Positions 15,321 to 23,751 of a stretch of 36,140 nucleotides of DNA are shown here, in pieces; the first letter of the stretch is position 1; every line of letters begins with the position of its first letter. Source of the DNA: JBEKIK01 sp050013075 (GTDB lineage: Bacteria; Planctomycetota; Planctomycetia; Pirellulales; Thermoguttaceae); contig JBEKFZ010000040.1 in the NCBI GenBank assembly GCA_050013075.1, positions 1 through 36,140 on the forward strand. The letters are read 5' to 3'. A program made the position numbers and the translations under genes. The notes under the pieces are model-generated. The model was not told the origin of the DNA. It was given only the letters and a program-made list of their open reading frames with translations, and searched no databases.

Positions 15321-16583
15321 TCATGATTGAAGTATGGAGTTGGATTGTTCATTTCCGCCGATTTGCCATTGCCATTGCCGATCGCCGGATCGATTATCGT
15401 TTTCCAGTCCCAAAATCAATTTTGCCAATCGGGGCGAATCGGCTATTTCAATATCATCCGGCACATTCTGACCGTTTGTAAGATAACTTACCGGCATGCG
15501 GCTTAAGCGCAACACCGGCAGCAAGTTCCCCAGGCCGTTGGCTTCGTCGAGTTTGGTAATTATGAGTGCGGTAGTGCCGATCGCGGCGAAGCGTTCGGCC
15601 GTTTGTTCCAGGGTCCGCGACGCGGCCACGCTGCTAAGGACCAGGTGCACCTCGTCGGCCGAGGCTTCGCTGATAAAGGCTTTGAGTTCCTGCAAGCGGA
15701 TTTCGTCTTTGGGGTTGCGTCCGGCGGTGTCGATCAGCACCAGGTCCAAGCCGGCCATTTGACGGACCGCCTCGTGCATTTCCTTGGGCGTGGATACGAC
15801 CTGCATGGGCAAGTCGATGATGTTCGCGTAAGTGCGCAACTGCTCGACGGCGGCGATGCGGTAAGTGTCGACCGTAATTAGGCCCACGCGGCGTTTGTGT
15901 TTCAGGCGAAAATTGGCCGCCAGCTTGGCGATGGTGGTGGTTTTGCCCACGCCCGTGGGTCCCACCAAGGCCGCCACGCGGCATCGGCCGGGGGTAATGG
16001 CAATCGGGCCCGACGCGCTGATGTCGGCTTCGATCATCCGTGCGATCCGGGCTTGGAGCAACATCGGATCATCCAATTTGCCCCGGGATTCTCGGCGCAA
16101 GCGTTCGACCAGTTCCTGGGCCAGATCCTCGCCCACGTCCGCGTCGATCAGCTTGGTGAACAGCGTAAAAAGTTCTTCCGGCAAATCGCCGATCGGGTTG
16201 CTTTTGGTGCGACGGCAAAGTTCCTTGACCATCGTCCGCAAGTCGGCAATTTGCTCTTGCACCCCGTAGGGAACGACCGGCTGCTGTTGGGGTGAGTGTA
16301 AAAGAGCCGCCGGCGTGGCGGGGCGCGGCCCGGCGTATGCCGGCAATGTAGAATTATTCGCCGATGATGTTGATATAGGGGGCTTATTCGTGGTCAGACG
16401 GCTGGGAACGTTCACACCCCGCGACGCCGTGACCTCGATCATCCGCCTGCCGGAAAACAGGCCGAATAATCGTTTTTTTTGCACTTCGCGGGTGTGCAGC
16501 ACCGCCGCGTCTGGGCCCAATTCTCGACGAACAAGCGCCAACGCCTCGCTCATCGTAGAGGCTCGATAGGTTCGGAGTTCCAT
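15321..16583 (-). CDS. flhF: Flagellar SRP-type GTPase FlhF
   Basis: A 420-residue protein: an N-terminal flagellar domain (MELRTYRASTMSEALALVRRELGPDAAVL), a Pro/Ser/Ala-rich linker (about residues 60-105), an NG GTPase domain with P-loop GPTGVGKT (208-215), and then VDTYRIAAVEQL, DTAGRNPKD and TKLDE. FlhF places and counts flagella and helps FlhA insertion at the pole, working with the membrane and, when present, FlhG; no flhG is in the window. The start lacks a Shine-Dalgarno and follows a word array. It lies downstream of flhA by 128 bp containing a palindromic repeat. Confidence 0.95.
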   Translation of the reverse strand: MELRTYRASTMSEALALVRRELGPDAAVLHTREVQKKRLFGLFSGRRMIEVTASRGVNVPSRLTTNKPPISTSSANNSTLPAYAGPRPATPAALLHSPQQQPVVPYGVQEQIADLRTMVKELCRRTKSNPIGDLPEELFTLFTKLIDADVGEDLAQELVERLRRESRGKLDDPMLLQARIARMIEADISASGPIAITPGRCRVAALVGPTGVGKTTTIAKLAANFRLKHKRRVGLITVDTYRIAAVEQLRTYANIIDLPMQVVSTPKEMHEAVRQMAGLDLVLIDTAGRNPKDEIRLQELKAFISEASADEVHLVLSSVAASRTLEQTAERFAAIGTTALIITKLDEANGLGNLLPVLRLSRMPVSYLTNGQNVPDDIEIADSPRLAKLILGLENDNRSGDRQWQWQIGGNEQSNSILQS

Positions 16584-16590
16584 GGAAGTG

Positions 16591-16618
16591 TTCGGGGTTC
16601 AGGGTTCAGGTTTGAGGA
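16591..16618 (-). repeat. Degenerate short tandem array before flhF start
   Basis: Plus-strand words ttcggggttcagggttcaggtttg; on the minus strand they end about eight bases before the flhF ATG, replacing a ribosome binding site. Confidence 0.6.
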
Positions 16619-16632
16619 TTCCGGGATAACTT

Positions 16633-16706
16633 GTAAAGCCGCGACCATTGATCGCGGGTTTTATTTTCGTCATTTCTTTAACCGCGACCGACGGTCGCGG
16701 CTTTAC
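16633..16706. repeat. Palindromic element GTAAAGCCGCGACC..GGTCGCGGCTTTAC
   Basis: Outer 14-base arms (16633-16646 and 16693-16706) flank the element, and its inner right part is a perfect hairpin ccgcgacc-gac-ggtcgcgg (16682-16700). The same GTAAAGCCGCGACC head recurs right after bioB (27878). It lies just after the flhA stop. Confidence 0.75.
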
Positions 16707-16711
16707 GTTAT

Positions 16712-18805
16712 TTAATGTCCCTCGGTAACCATCGCCAGCGAATCGATCTTCGTATCGCGGGTGATTTCGTTGTAACTCAGCACGACTAACTGCGGGACGT
16801 GCGGCGCGGTCATCTGTTTCAAGACTGCGCGGATTTGCGGACTGACGAGCACGATGGGCGGATGGCCCGCGGTGACGAGTTTCTCCGCCTCGGCCGAAAT
16901 CATGCGGCAAATCGCCTCGACCGCTTGCGGCGACATGCGGATGAACATTCCCTGCTCGTTGTGATCGAAACCCGAGCGGATCCGATCTTCCAACGCCGGA
17001 TCGAGTGTGATTACGTACAAGCGGTGGTCTTTGTCGCGATAGCGGGTGCAGATCGTCCGGGCCAGGCGGTGGCGGACGTATTCGGTCAATAGGATGGAGT
17101 CTTTGGTGCGGTGGGCATAATCGCCGAGGACTTCCAGGATCGGCCCCAACTGCCGAATGGGCACCGACTCGCGCAACAGCATTTGCAGGACCTGTTGCAC
17201 TTCGGCCAGTTTCATTAAGCCGGGAATCAGTTCTTCGATCACCGCGGGCGAAGTGCGTTTCAATTCGTCGATGAGGTGTTTGGCGGCGTCGCGGGTGAGT
17301 ATTTCGTCGGCGTTTTTCCGCACCGTTTCGGTCAAATGCGTGGCGATGACGCTGCCCGGCTCGACCACGGTGTAACCGTACATTTCGGCCTGCTCGCGCG
17401 AGCCTGCGTCGATCCACACCGCCGGCGTGCCGAAGGCCGGATCCTTGGCGGCTATGCCGTGGATCTTCCCGGTCGTCATGCGCGAGTCGATGGCCAGATA
17501 CATGCCCGGATACACTATTCCTTCGGCCACGACCATGTCGGCGATTTTGATGCGGTACTGATTCTGCTCCAGGCGCATGTTGTCGCGGATGCGAACCTTG
17601 GGCAGGATAACGCCGACGTCCGCGGCCACGTTCTGGCGGACGCGTTGGATTCGTTCCAGCAGATCGCCGCCGCGTTTGGGGTCGGCCAGGCGGATCAGGC
17701 CCACGCCGATTTCGACCTCCATCGGATCGACGGCCAGGAAATCTTCCACTCGTTCCTCGGGATGCTTGGCTGCGTCGGCTTGTTTTTTGGCCTTAACCGC
17801 GGCGGCGGCCCGGTTCTCGCGCCGCGTGATAGTAAGCGCCAATCCCACGCAAGCCCCGCCGATGACCAGCAATGGAAGATGCGGCAGATGGGTGAACATG
17901 AGCACTCCCAAGAATCCCCCTGCCACGGCCAAGGCCTGCGGACGGGAAAATAATTGCTTGATGAAATCGGCGGGCAGATTGGAATCCTGGCTGGAGCGCG
18001 TGACCAGCAGGCCCGCGGCCAAGGAGATCAAAAACGCCGGGACCTGCGTGACCAGGCCGTCGCCGATGGTCAGTTTGGTGAAAATATCGGCGGCCTGCGT
18101 GAAGCTCATGCCCGATTCGATCATGCCGATGAACAATCCGCCAACGATATTGATCAGCGTGATCACGATGCCTGCGACGGCATCGCCGCGCACGAACTTG
18201 CTGGCCCCGTCCATGGCCCCGAAGAAGTCGGCCTGGCGGGTAATTTCCAGGCGGCGGCGTTGGGCTTCGCGTTCGTCGATGGTTCCGGCGTTCAGATCGG
18301 CGTCGATGGCCATCTGCCTGCCCGGCATGCCGTCCAAGGCGAATCGGGCCGCCACTTCGGAAATTCGCGTGGCGCCCTTGGTAATGACCACGAATTGGAT
18401 CACCACGATAATGGCAAAGATAATCAGCCCGACCACGATCTTGTCGCCGGCCACGAACTCGCCAAAGGTTTTTACCACTCCGCCGGCCGCCCACAAGCCG
18501 TCGGTCCCGGCATGGGTGAGGATCAGCCGCGTGGTGGCAACGTTCAAAACCAGGCGGAACAGCGTGGTGGCCAACAACAGCGAGGGAAATATATTGAATT
18601 CCAGCGGAGTGCGGACAAAAACAGTCGTCAATAGCACAAGCACGGCAATGGTGATGTTCGAGGACAACAACACGTCCATCAACGCCGGCGGCAAGGGGAT
18701 CATGATTACCAGCACGCTGGTAATGATCCCCACGGGCAAAATCAGGTCTTGGAGCTGGGCTATTGAGCCCAACGACGGCGTTTGCGCCGCGCCCACCGAA
18801 GCCAT
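16712..18805 (-). CDS. flhA: Flagellar export gate protein FlhA
   Basis: A 697-residue protein of full family length. About eight membrane helices occupy residues 20-330, with the cytoplasmic FHIPEP-type region around ARFALDGMPGRQMAIDADLNAGTID. The C-terminal export-platform domain runs from about 360 to the end (VGVILPKVRIRDNMRLEQNQYRIKI, VYPGMYLAIDS, EPGSVIATHLTE). FlhA forms the nonameric ring of the flagellar type III export gate and docks substrate-chaperone complexes. GGAG lies just upstream of ATG 18805. First gene of the flhA-flhF-small protein-fliA row. Confidence 0.97.
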   Translation of the reverse strand: MASVGAAQTPSLGSIAQLQDLILPVGIITSVLVIMIPLPPALMDVLLSSNITIAVLVLLTTVFVRTPLEFNIFPSLLLATTLFRLVLNVATTRLILTHAGTDGLWAAGGVVKTFGEFVAGDKIVVGLIIFAIIVVIQFVVITKGATRISEVAARFALDGMPGRQMAIDADLNAGTIDEREAQRRRLEITRQADFFGAMDGASKFVRGDAVAGIVITLINIVGGLFIGMIESGMSFTQAADIFTKLTIGDGLVTQVPAFLISLAAGLLVTRSSQDSNLPADFIKQLFSRPQALAVAGGFLGVLMFTHLPHLPLLVIGGACVGLALTITRRENRAAAAVKAKKQADAAKHPEERVEDFLAVDPMEVEIGVGLIRLADPKRGGDLLERIQRVRQNVAADVGVILPKVRIRDNMRLEQNQYRIKIADMVVAEGIVYPGMYLAIDSRMTTGKIHGIAAKDPAFGTPAVWIDAGSREQAEMYGYTVVEPGSVIATHLTETVRKNADEILTRDAAKHLIDELKRTSPAVIEELIPGLMKLAEVQQVLQMLLRESVPIRQLGPILEVLGDYAHRTKDSILLTEYVRHRLARTICTRYRDKDHRLYVITLDPALEDRIRSGFDHNEQGMFIRMSPQAVEAICRMISAEAEKLVTAGHPPIVLVSPQIRAVLKQMTAPHVPQLVVLSYNEITRDTKIDSLAMVTEGH

Positions 18806-18891
18806 CAGTCTCTCCGGCTAAAGTAAGATAAGTGGTTGAAGGGCCGGAAGGTACTCAAAACCCCAAAAAATGTCCAGGGCGGTTTGTTATA

Positions 18892-18930
18892 AGGGGCCAG
18901 GGATTAGGGATTAGGGGCTAGGGGGGAGAG
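18892..18930 (+). repeat. Degenerate short tandem array (AGGGATTAGGG words)
   Basis: Words aaggggccaggg, attaggg, attagggg, ctaggggg. The same word family as at 11076-11165. Confidence 0.7.
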
Positions 18931-19097
18931 ATAGTGGGCCAGGGAGTAGAGTGAACTTTGATGAAATAGAAAGGATCCGGATTATAAACAAGAAAGCGAG
19001 CCGAGCTGATGCTATCCATTTGCTCTTGGCCTAAATTCCCATTTTCGCTAAAACTCCCACACCAGAGCACAACACCGGACAGAAGTGTCCGGGCTTC

Positions 19098-19134
19098 TAT
19101 GTTGGGGCGGCAGTTTAACTGCCGCCCCAACATA
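19098..19134. repeat. 37-bp perfect palindrome, GGCAGTTTAACTGCC core
   Basis: Eighteen-base perfect arms around a single T. It would extrude as a cruciform or form a very stable RNA hairpin in either direction. Largest member of the CAGTxxACTG family seen here. Confidence 0.9.
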
Positions 19135-19148
19135 GTGAGCTAAACATT

Positions 19149-19228
19149 AATCTCCAATCCCCAATCCCCAATCTCCAATCTCCAATCCCAAATCCCCAAT
19201 CTCTAATCCTCAATCTCTAATCCCTAAT
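19149..19228 (+). repeat. Degenerate short tandem array (CCAATCCCCAATCT words)
   Basis: About eleven near-copies of a 7-8 nt word (ccaatccc, caatctc, taatccc, taatcct) run without a break up to the ATG at 19230, leaving no ribosome binding site. Confidence 0.85.
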
Positions 19229-19229
19229 C

Positions 19230-19964
19230 ATGGCCGGTTTCAAGACACATATTACTTTCAGCAGTATTCTTGGGGCTGGTTATGGGACGGCGGCCTATTT
19301 TCTTTACGATGTGCCGATTCCGAGTTGCATTTTAGCGGGCGGATTGTGCGGGGTATCGGGAATGTTGCCCGACTTGGACTCCGGGCCCGGCCGACCGCTT
19401 CACGAAAGCATGGCCTTTGCCGCCGCGGTGGTGCCCGTCATGCTCATTCATCACTTACAGCGGATGGAATTATCGAACGAAATGATAATCCTTATTTGTG
19501 CGGGACTGTATCTGCTGATTCGTTTCGGCGGCGCGGCGCTGTTAAAACTTTTTACCGAACATCGCGGCATGTTCCACAGCCTGCCTGCCGCGGCGATATT
19601 CGGCGAGGTCGCCTTTTTGCTGGCCTCCGGCGATAACAAACTCAGGCTTTACAAGGCCGGAGCGGTGGTCTTGGGATACATGTCTCATTTATTTCTGGAT
19701 GAAGTTTATAGCTTCGAGTGGTCGCACGGCCGAGTGCATCTGAAAAACTCCTTTGGCACGGCCTTGAAAATATTCGGACATGGTTGGTGGGCCAACATTT
19801 CAGCTTATGCCAAGTTGGCCGTTCTGTCATCCCTGATATTCTATCAACCGAATTGGATGCAATGGCGCTTCCAACAAAACACCGATCAGACGGCGACACA
19901 CAATGCATCCGCCGAAAAGCCGCCTCGATCCGCATCGCAAAGTAAGATTTGGCCCTGGCAATAG
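19230..19964 (+). CDS. YdjM/DUF457-type membrane-bound metal-dependent hydrolase
   Basis: A 244-residue integral membrane protein. Conserved polar motifs of the family are visible: MAGFKTHITFS (His7), GMLPDLDSGPGRPLHES, TEHRGMFHSLP and YMSHLFLDEVYSFEW. These His/Asp clusters are thought to bind metal; the substrate is unknown (family knowledge). Four to five hydrophobic helices are visible. The C-terminal 40 residues are polar and variable. It begins directly at the end of a tandem word array and is convergent with dtd. Confidence 0.82.
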   Translation: MAGFKTHITFSSILGAGYGTAAYFLYDVPIPSCILAGGLCGVSGMLPDLDSGPGRPLHESMAFAAAVVPVMLIHHLQRMELSNEMIILICAGLYLLIRFGGAALLKLFTEHRGMFHSLPAAAIFGEVAFLLASGDNKLRLYKAGAVVLGYMSHLFLDEVYSFEWSHGRVHLKNSFGTALKIFGHGWWANISAYAKLAVLSSLIFYQPNWMQWRFQQNTDQTATHNASAEKPPRSASQSKIWPWQ

Positions 19965-20016
19965 CGTGATTTGGGCGACGACGCTAATTACCCTTGGAAA
20001 AGCGTTTCCGCTATTT

Positions 20017-20460
20017 TTATTGTCGGGTGTCCAAGAGCAAAGTGACCGGGCCGTCGTTTGTGAGTTCCACTTCCATGTGTTCGCGAAATCGGCCGGTGGC
20101 CACGGGCAAGCCTTGAGTTCTGACAAAGGCGACGAATTTCTCGTAGAGTTTTTCGGCCGTTTCCGGAGTGGCGGCGGAGTCGAAACTGGGGCGGCGCCCT
20201 TTGCGGCAGTCGCCCAGGAGCGTGAACTGGCTTACCACCAACATCGCCCCATTGACGTCCCTGAGCGAGAGGTTCATTTTTTCTTGCGGATCTTCGAAAA
20301 TCCTCAGCCCGGCGATTTTATCGGCCAGTTGGCGGGCGTCGGACTCATCGTCGCCGGCAGCCACGCCCAACAGCACGAGCATTCCTTTTCCGATTTCGCC
20401 GCAAACCTCCCCGGCGATAGTGACTTTGGCTCGGCTGACTCGTTGAACACAAGCTTTCAT
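20017..20460 (-). CDS. dtd: D-aminoacyl-tRNA deacylase
   Basis: A 147-residue protein of exact family length. It hydrolyses D-aminoacyl-tRNAs (and glycyl-tRNA-Ala), protecting translation. Diagnostic motifs: MKACVQRVSRAKVTI at the N-terminus, SQFTLLGDCRKGRRPSF (the SQFTL signature) and NDGPVTLLLDT with the cross-subunit Gly-Pro pair that excludes L-amino acids. Convergent with the DUF457 gene; a MITE-like element lies upstream (20578-20711). Confidence 0.95.
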   Translation of the reverse strand: MKACVQRVSRAKVTIAGEVCGEIGKGMLVLLGVAAGDDESDARQLADKIAGLRIFEDPQEKMNLSLRDVNGAMLVVSQFTLLGDCRKGRRPSFDSAATPETAEKLYEKFVAFVRTQGLPVATGRFREHMEVELTNDGPVTLLLDTRQ

Positions 20461-20577
20461 ATCACTTTACCATAAGATATCCGCAAATTCGTTACAACCT
20501 CCCCTTAGCCGAAGCGATAATAAGACGTAGAATTATCAAGGGGAAAGGCAATAGGCTGGAGGCCGGAGGAGGAATAA

Positions 20578-20711
20578 GAACCTATCCCAAAAGTCATCCT
20601 GAGCGTAGCGAAGGATCTCCGTATTTGGCAATATATTGTCCATTTTAGCCATATGTCCCTTCTAGATTCTTCGCTTCGCTCAGAATGACATTATTGTTTT
20701 GGGATAGGCTC
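20578..20711 (+). mobile_element. MITE-like element, copy 1
   Basis: A 134-bp element. Its ends are GAACCTATCCCAAAA and, inverted, TTTTGGGATAGGCTC. Flanking TAA at 20575-20577 and 20712-20714 is a 3-bp target duplication. Inside, GTCATCCTGAGCG..GAAGGATCT faces AGATTCTTCGC..CAGAATGAC, so the whole can fold as one long hairpin. It has no coding capacity. The TNA duplication suggests mobilisation by an IS5-family enzyme, an inference. Confidence 0.85.
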
Positions 20712-20740
20712 TAAATGTGCGAGGCCGAGTGTTTTGTATT

Positions 20741-20799
20741 GAAAGCTGACTGCTGAAAGCTGATCGCTGACAACTGAAAACCGACAACTGATAACTGAA
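20741..20799 (+). repeat. Degenerate short tandem array (CTGAAAACTGA words)
   Basis: Near-copies of a 10-nt word: gaaagctgact, gctgaaagctgat, cgctgacaactg, aaaaccgacaactg, ataactgaat. It ends 15 nt before the pdxA ATG, which has no ribosome binding site. Confidence 0.8.
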
Positions 20800-20814
20800 T
20801 ACCCTTTATTCGCC

Positions 20815-21942
20815 ATGGACGAGCAACGACCTTTAATTGCATTGACGATGGGCGATCCGGCTGGGATCGGACCGGAAATTATCGTGGGAGCCTGGACCGA
20901 AACCGTGGTGCACGAGTGGTGCCGGCCGCTGGTGGTGGGAAATCCGGAAATTCTTCGCCGGGCGGTAAGGCTTTGGCAGCGCGGCGTGGTGGTGGAGGAA
21001 ATCGATTCGCCGGATGCGGCTCGGCCTTCGCCCGAAGTCATACCATGCCTTGTTTGCGGCTCGTCCGACGTTCTAGACGTGGCCCCGGGCACGCTCGACG
21101 CCCGGGCGGGCCAGGCCGCCTTCGACGCCGTGATATTGGCCGCGCGCTTGGCCCTGGAGGGCAAGGTGGATGCCATCACCACCGCGCCTTTGCAAAAAGA
21201 GGCTTTGCATCGGGCGGGGCACGACTACCCGGGCCACACCGAATTGCTCGCCCATCTGTGCGGCGTCGATGATTTTGCCATGATGCTCTACATGGGGCCG
21301 GGAGAGGACGTTTTGGCGCCCTACGGTTTGGCCGTGGTTCACGTAACTTTACATACCGCGTTGCGCAGCGCGATTGATATGCTCACGCCGGAAGCAATTT
21401 TGGCCAAAGCCCGACTGGCCGATTGCTTTATGTCCAGATTGATGCGTCCGGTCGGCGCCGGAAAGATTCCGCAGGCGAATCGCCACCGCTCCGGCAAAGC
21501 CGAAAAACAATTCCCGGGGGAAAATCGGCCGCGAATCGGGGTTTGTGCGGTGAATCCACATGCCGGCGAAGGCGGTTTATTCGGCGACGAAGAACGCACG
21601 ATCATTCGGCCGGCGGTCCAGCGCGGCATAAGCGAGGGTCTGCAAATCGAAGGCCCGCTGCCCGCCGACACCCTTATGCTACGGGCGCGCGACGGACATT
21701 ACGACGCCATAGTAGCCATGTTCCACGACCAGGGACACATTGCCTTGAAATTATTGGGTATGCACCGGGCCGTAAACGTTACTTTGGGTCTGCCGATCAT
21801 CCGCACCAGCGTGGCACACGGCACGGCCTTCGACATCGCCTGGAAGCGCCGCGCTGAAACCGGCAGCATGATCGAAGCCATTCGCGTTGCAAGCCGCCTG
21901 GCCGCGGATCGTGAAGCATGGCGCAGGGAGTGCGGGCAATAG
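20815..21942 (+). CDS. pdxA: 4-hydroxythreonine-4-phosphate dehydrogenase
   Basis: A 375-residue protein, longer than the usual 330. It oxidises 4-phosphohydroxy-L-threonine with NAD(P) in DXP-dependent pyridoxal phosphate synthesis. Motifs: MGDPAGIGPEI, TAPLQKEALHRAGHDYPGHTE, and the three metal histidines in VVHVTLHTALRSAI, FHDQGHIALK and TSVAHGTAFDIA. The extra length is a polar insert of about 27 residues (from VGAGKIPQANRHRSGKAEK) after the first metal His. Ends 8 bp from the convergent sigma factor gene. Confidence 0.94.
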   Translation: MDEQRPLIALTMGDPAGIGPEIIVGAWTETVVHEWCRPLVVGNPEILRRAVRLWQRGVVVEEIDSPDAARPSPEVIPCLVCGSSDVLDVAPGTLDARAGQAAFDAVILAARLALEGKVDAITTAPLQKEALHRAGHDYPGHTELLAHLCGVDDFAMMLYMGPGEDVLAPYGLAVVHVTLHTALRSAIDMLTPEAILAKARLADCFMSRLMRPVGAGKIPQANRHRSGKAEKQFPGENRPRIGVCAVNPHAGEGGLFGDEERTIIRPAVQRGISEGLQIEGPLPADTLMLRARDGHYDAIVAMFHDQGHIALKLLGMHRAVNVTLGLPIIRTSVAHGTAFDIAWKRRAETGSMIEAIRVASRLAADREAWRRECGQ

Positions 21943-21950
21943 ATCACTTT

Positions 21951-22532
21951 TTACGTGAGATTAGCCCCGGCGTGGCGAAGCTTGTCGCGGGCGCGGCTGA
22001 GAATCGGCCCGATGCTGTTCTCGGCCATGCCGATCTGCATACTGATCTCCTGGTAGCTTTTACCTTCCAGATGAAACATCCGCACCACCTCGGCCTCGAT
22101 GCCGTTTAAAGTATTTAACATGCGGGCAATCTCTTCCTGGTCGCTTACGCGCTGTTCGATGCTGGGGTAGGGATAATTCGAAGAAAGGGCATAAATCTCC
22201 GGGGATTGGTTGGTTAGGTGCTCCACGGGTTTGCGGGTCTGCAATTCGCGGACAACAATACGCCGCGCGACCACGGTCAAATAAGTAGCTAAACTGCATT
22301 GACGGCGGAAATTACGCAATACAGCTAAATCATTATCAATCATCACCAAAAAAACACTTGCACACAGATCGTCACGGTCTTCAGGAGTCAACTGCATACC
22401 CCGAGACTGAGCGGTATGGTTAACCACGTGAATCATCAATCCCATGAAGCGATCGACAAAATCTTCCCATGCCCTGGGCTTTTGTTGCAGGCAGCGCTCT
22501 AGCAGATTGCGGTCGATTTCAGATAGTGCCAC
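21951..22532 (-). CDS. ECF-like RNA polymerase sigma factor
   Basis: About 193 residues from a GTG at 22532, chosen because AAAGGA (22541-22546) is eight bases upstream; the longer frame to 22604 would run through the promoter. Region 2: WEDFVDRFMGLMIHVVNHTAQ..LTPEDRDDLCASVFLVMIDNDLAVLRNFRRQCSLATYLTVVARRIVVREL. Region 4: LNTLNGIEAEVVRMFHLEGKSYQEISMQIGMAENSIGPILSRARDKLR. No anti-sigma gene is adjacent. Planctomycete genomes hold many such factors. Target genes unknown. Confidence 0.85.
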   Translation of the reverse strand: MALSEIDRNLLERCLQQKPRAWEDFVDRFMGLMIHVVNHTAQSRGMQLTPEDRDDLCASVFLVMIDNDLAVLRNFRRQCSLATYLTVVARRIVVRELQTRKPVEHLTNQSPEIYALSSNYPYPSIEQRVSDQEEIARMLNTLNGIEAEVVRMFHLEGKSYQEISMQIGMAENSIGPILSRARDKLRHAGANLT

Positions 22533-22552
22533 GCTTTCGATCCTTTCTAATG

Positions 22553-22581
22553 ATTGTAAATTCGATCGACTAAAGAAACAA
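22553..22581 (-). promoter_or_regulatory. Candidate promoter of the sigma factor gene
   Basis: Minus-strand TACAAT (22553-22558) lies 17 bp from TTGTTT (22576-22581). The -10 is good, the -35 poor, and the leader would be very short. Confidence 0.3.
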
Positions 22582-22858
22582 GTATTCATGCAACTAATAA
22601 CCATCGAAATGGGGACATGTCTCTACTGTTAAGAAGTAGCATATTAAAAACGCTCATTCCCCCCATAAGTATTTGTGTACAAGATATTCTAAATGGCAAT
22701 CTGGATGATTTATTACTTATAGTTCGAGATTTTTCAGCCTTTCCACTCTTCCGGCATCGACGCTTTATTTAGGCTGAATTAAGGCTCGTTCGGCAGTCGA
22801 AAATTACCTAAGACTAATTCTCGAAAACTGCCGGATGCCATTTCCAGGGAGGGTCAAA

Positions 22859-23413
22859 TTGCAACCAACCAGCCGCTGGAAGATTTTCTATCTTTCATAT
22901 TTATCCAAGCCGGCTTCCGATCAAGTAATCTATAGGGCGATTGTGCAAAAAAAGGCCTGTCGCATCTTGGAATTGGGTATCGCCGACGGCCATCGGGCAT
23001 TACGCATGATCGATGCAGCCGCTCGCTTCACTCCCAGATCTGATATCCAATACATAGGCATGGACAATTTCGAAGACCGAGGCCAAACCAACGCTCCGGG
23101 ATTGTCTTTGATCGCCGCGCATCGCGTACTAACACGCAGCCGGGCAAAAATAAAACTTATCCCGGGCGATCCGCTTAGAAGTCTTGCCCGAGCAGCCAAC
23201 GACCTGGGGCAAGTCGATCTGCTGATCGTTTCTCCACAGGCCGAAACCGATCGGCTCAGTCGGGTGTGGTATTTCGTACCTCGATTGTTGCACGCTCATT
23301 CGCGGATTTTCGTGGAACAGTTGCTGCCGGGGGGTAAAAAGGCCGTGCGATCGGCGTGTACACGTGAAATCGAGCAATGGGCCGCCAAAGCCGTCCGTTG
23401 GAAAGCAGCGTAA
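22859..23413 (+). CDS. SAM-methyltransferase-like protein
   Basis: A protein of about 184 residues with a Rossmann-type start: RILELGIADGHRALRMIDAAARF matches methyltransferase motif I, followed by YIGMDNFEDRG and a DLLIVSPQAE strand. The ILELG-to-GMDNF spacing fits class I SAM-dependent enzymes, but the catalytic part is unrecognised and the protein is short, so it may be non-catalytic. TTG at 22859 is preferred because AGGGAGGG (22846-22853) sits five bases ahead; ATG 22835 is the alternative without a ribosome binding site. It stands alone between two intergenic regions. Confidence 0.6.
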   Translation: MQPTSRWKIFYLSYLSKPASDQVIYRAIVQKKACRILELGIADGHRALRMIDAAARFTPRSDIQYIGMDNFEDRGQTNAPGLSLIAAHRVLTRSRAKIKLIPGDPLRSLARAANDLGQVDLLIVSPQAETDRLSRVWYFVPRLLHAHSRIFVEQLLPGGKKAVRSACTREIEQWAAKAVRWKAA

Positions 23414-23535
23414 AATATGGGCTTTAGGCTTTAGGCAGGAGGCCGGCCAACATGTAGGTTATGCTTTAAAATAACCTACTTACCATCTTTTTATTCGTTT
23501 AATAATCCGTTCGGCCGGATCGGGCAGAGTTCAGT

Positions 23536-23653
23536 TTATCCCCAAAGCCCTGCCGTCATCCTGAGTGCAACGAAGGATCTACGTAAGGCATGGCGGATTC
23601 TTCGCTACGCTCAGAATGACAAATTCCGTTTTGGGATAATAAGCTCTTAGTCT
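23536..23653 (+). mobile_element. Decayed MITE-like element, copy 3
   Basis: Carries gtcatcctgagtgcaacgaa..gattcttcgctacgctcag and an end gttttgggata, as in the copies at 20578 and 35681. Here the left end is degraded and the right end is disrupted (ataagctc). No target duplication is visible. Confidence 0.65.
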
Positions 23654-23708
23654 TATTGTGTGAACCAAACTGCAGTATAATGAGTCTTTATGTAATGCTT
23701 GGTTATCA

Positions 23709-23726
23709 CGCGGCACAAGTGCCGCG
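23709..23726. repeat. Palindrome CGCGGCAC-AA-GTGCCGCG plus GGCTAAAC tail
   Basis: Perfect 8-base arms, followed by GGCTAAAC. The same design and tail occur at 32603-32620, and a variant at 28042-28059. Confidence 0.8.
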
Positions 23727-23751
23727 GCTAAACGATTAAGTTTTTCGATCT

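Larger units (their letters stand above)
18806..19229. other. Divergent spacer flhA / DUF457 gene
   Basis: A 424-bp space with the flhA ribosome binding site, an array (18892-18930), a 37-bp perfect palindrome (19098-19134) and a long array that abuts the start at 19230. Small open frames here look accidental. Confidence 0.6.

Noticed and set aside
17577..18821. Plus-strand open frame of 414 codons opposite flhA
   Set aside because: flhA is unmistakable on the minus strand; the plus frame is Ser/Ala/Thr-rich shadow sequence.
19098..19134. Intrinsic terminator
   Set aside because: The hairpin is perfect but neither side has a T-run and it lies between divergent genes, so it is listed as a repeat.
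22533..22604. Longer start of the sigma factor (MVISCMNTCFF...)
   Set aside because: This part overlaps a plausible promoter; GTG 22532 has a good ribosome binding site.
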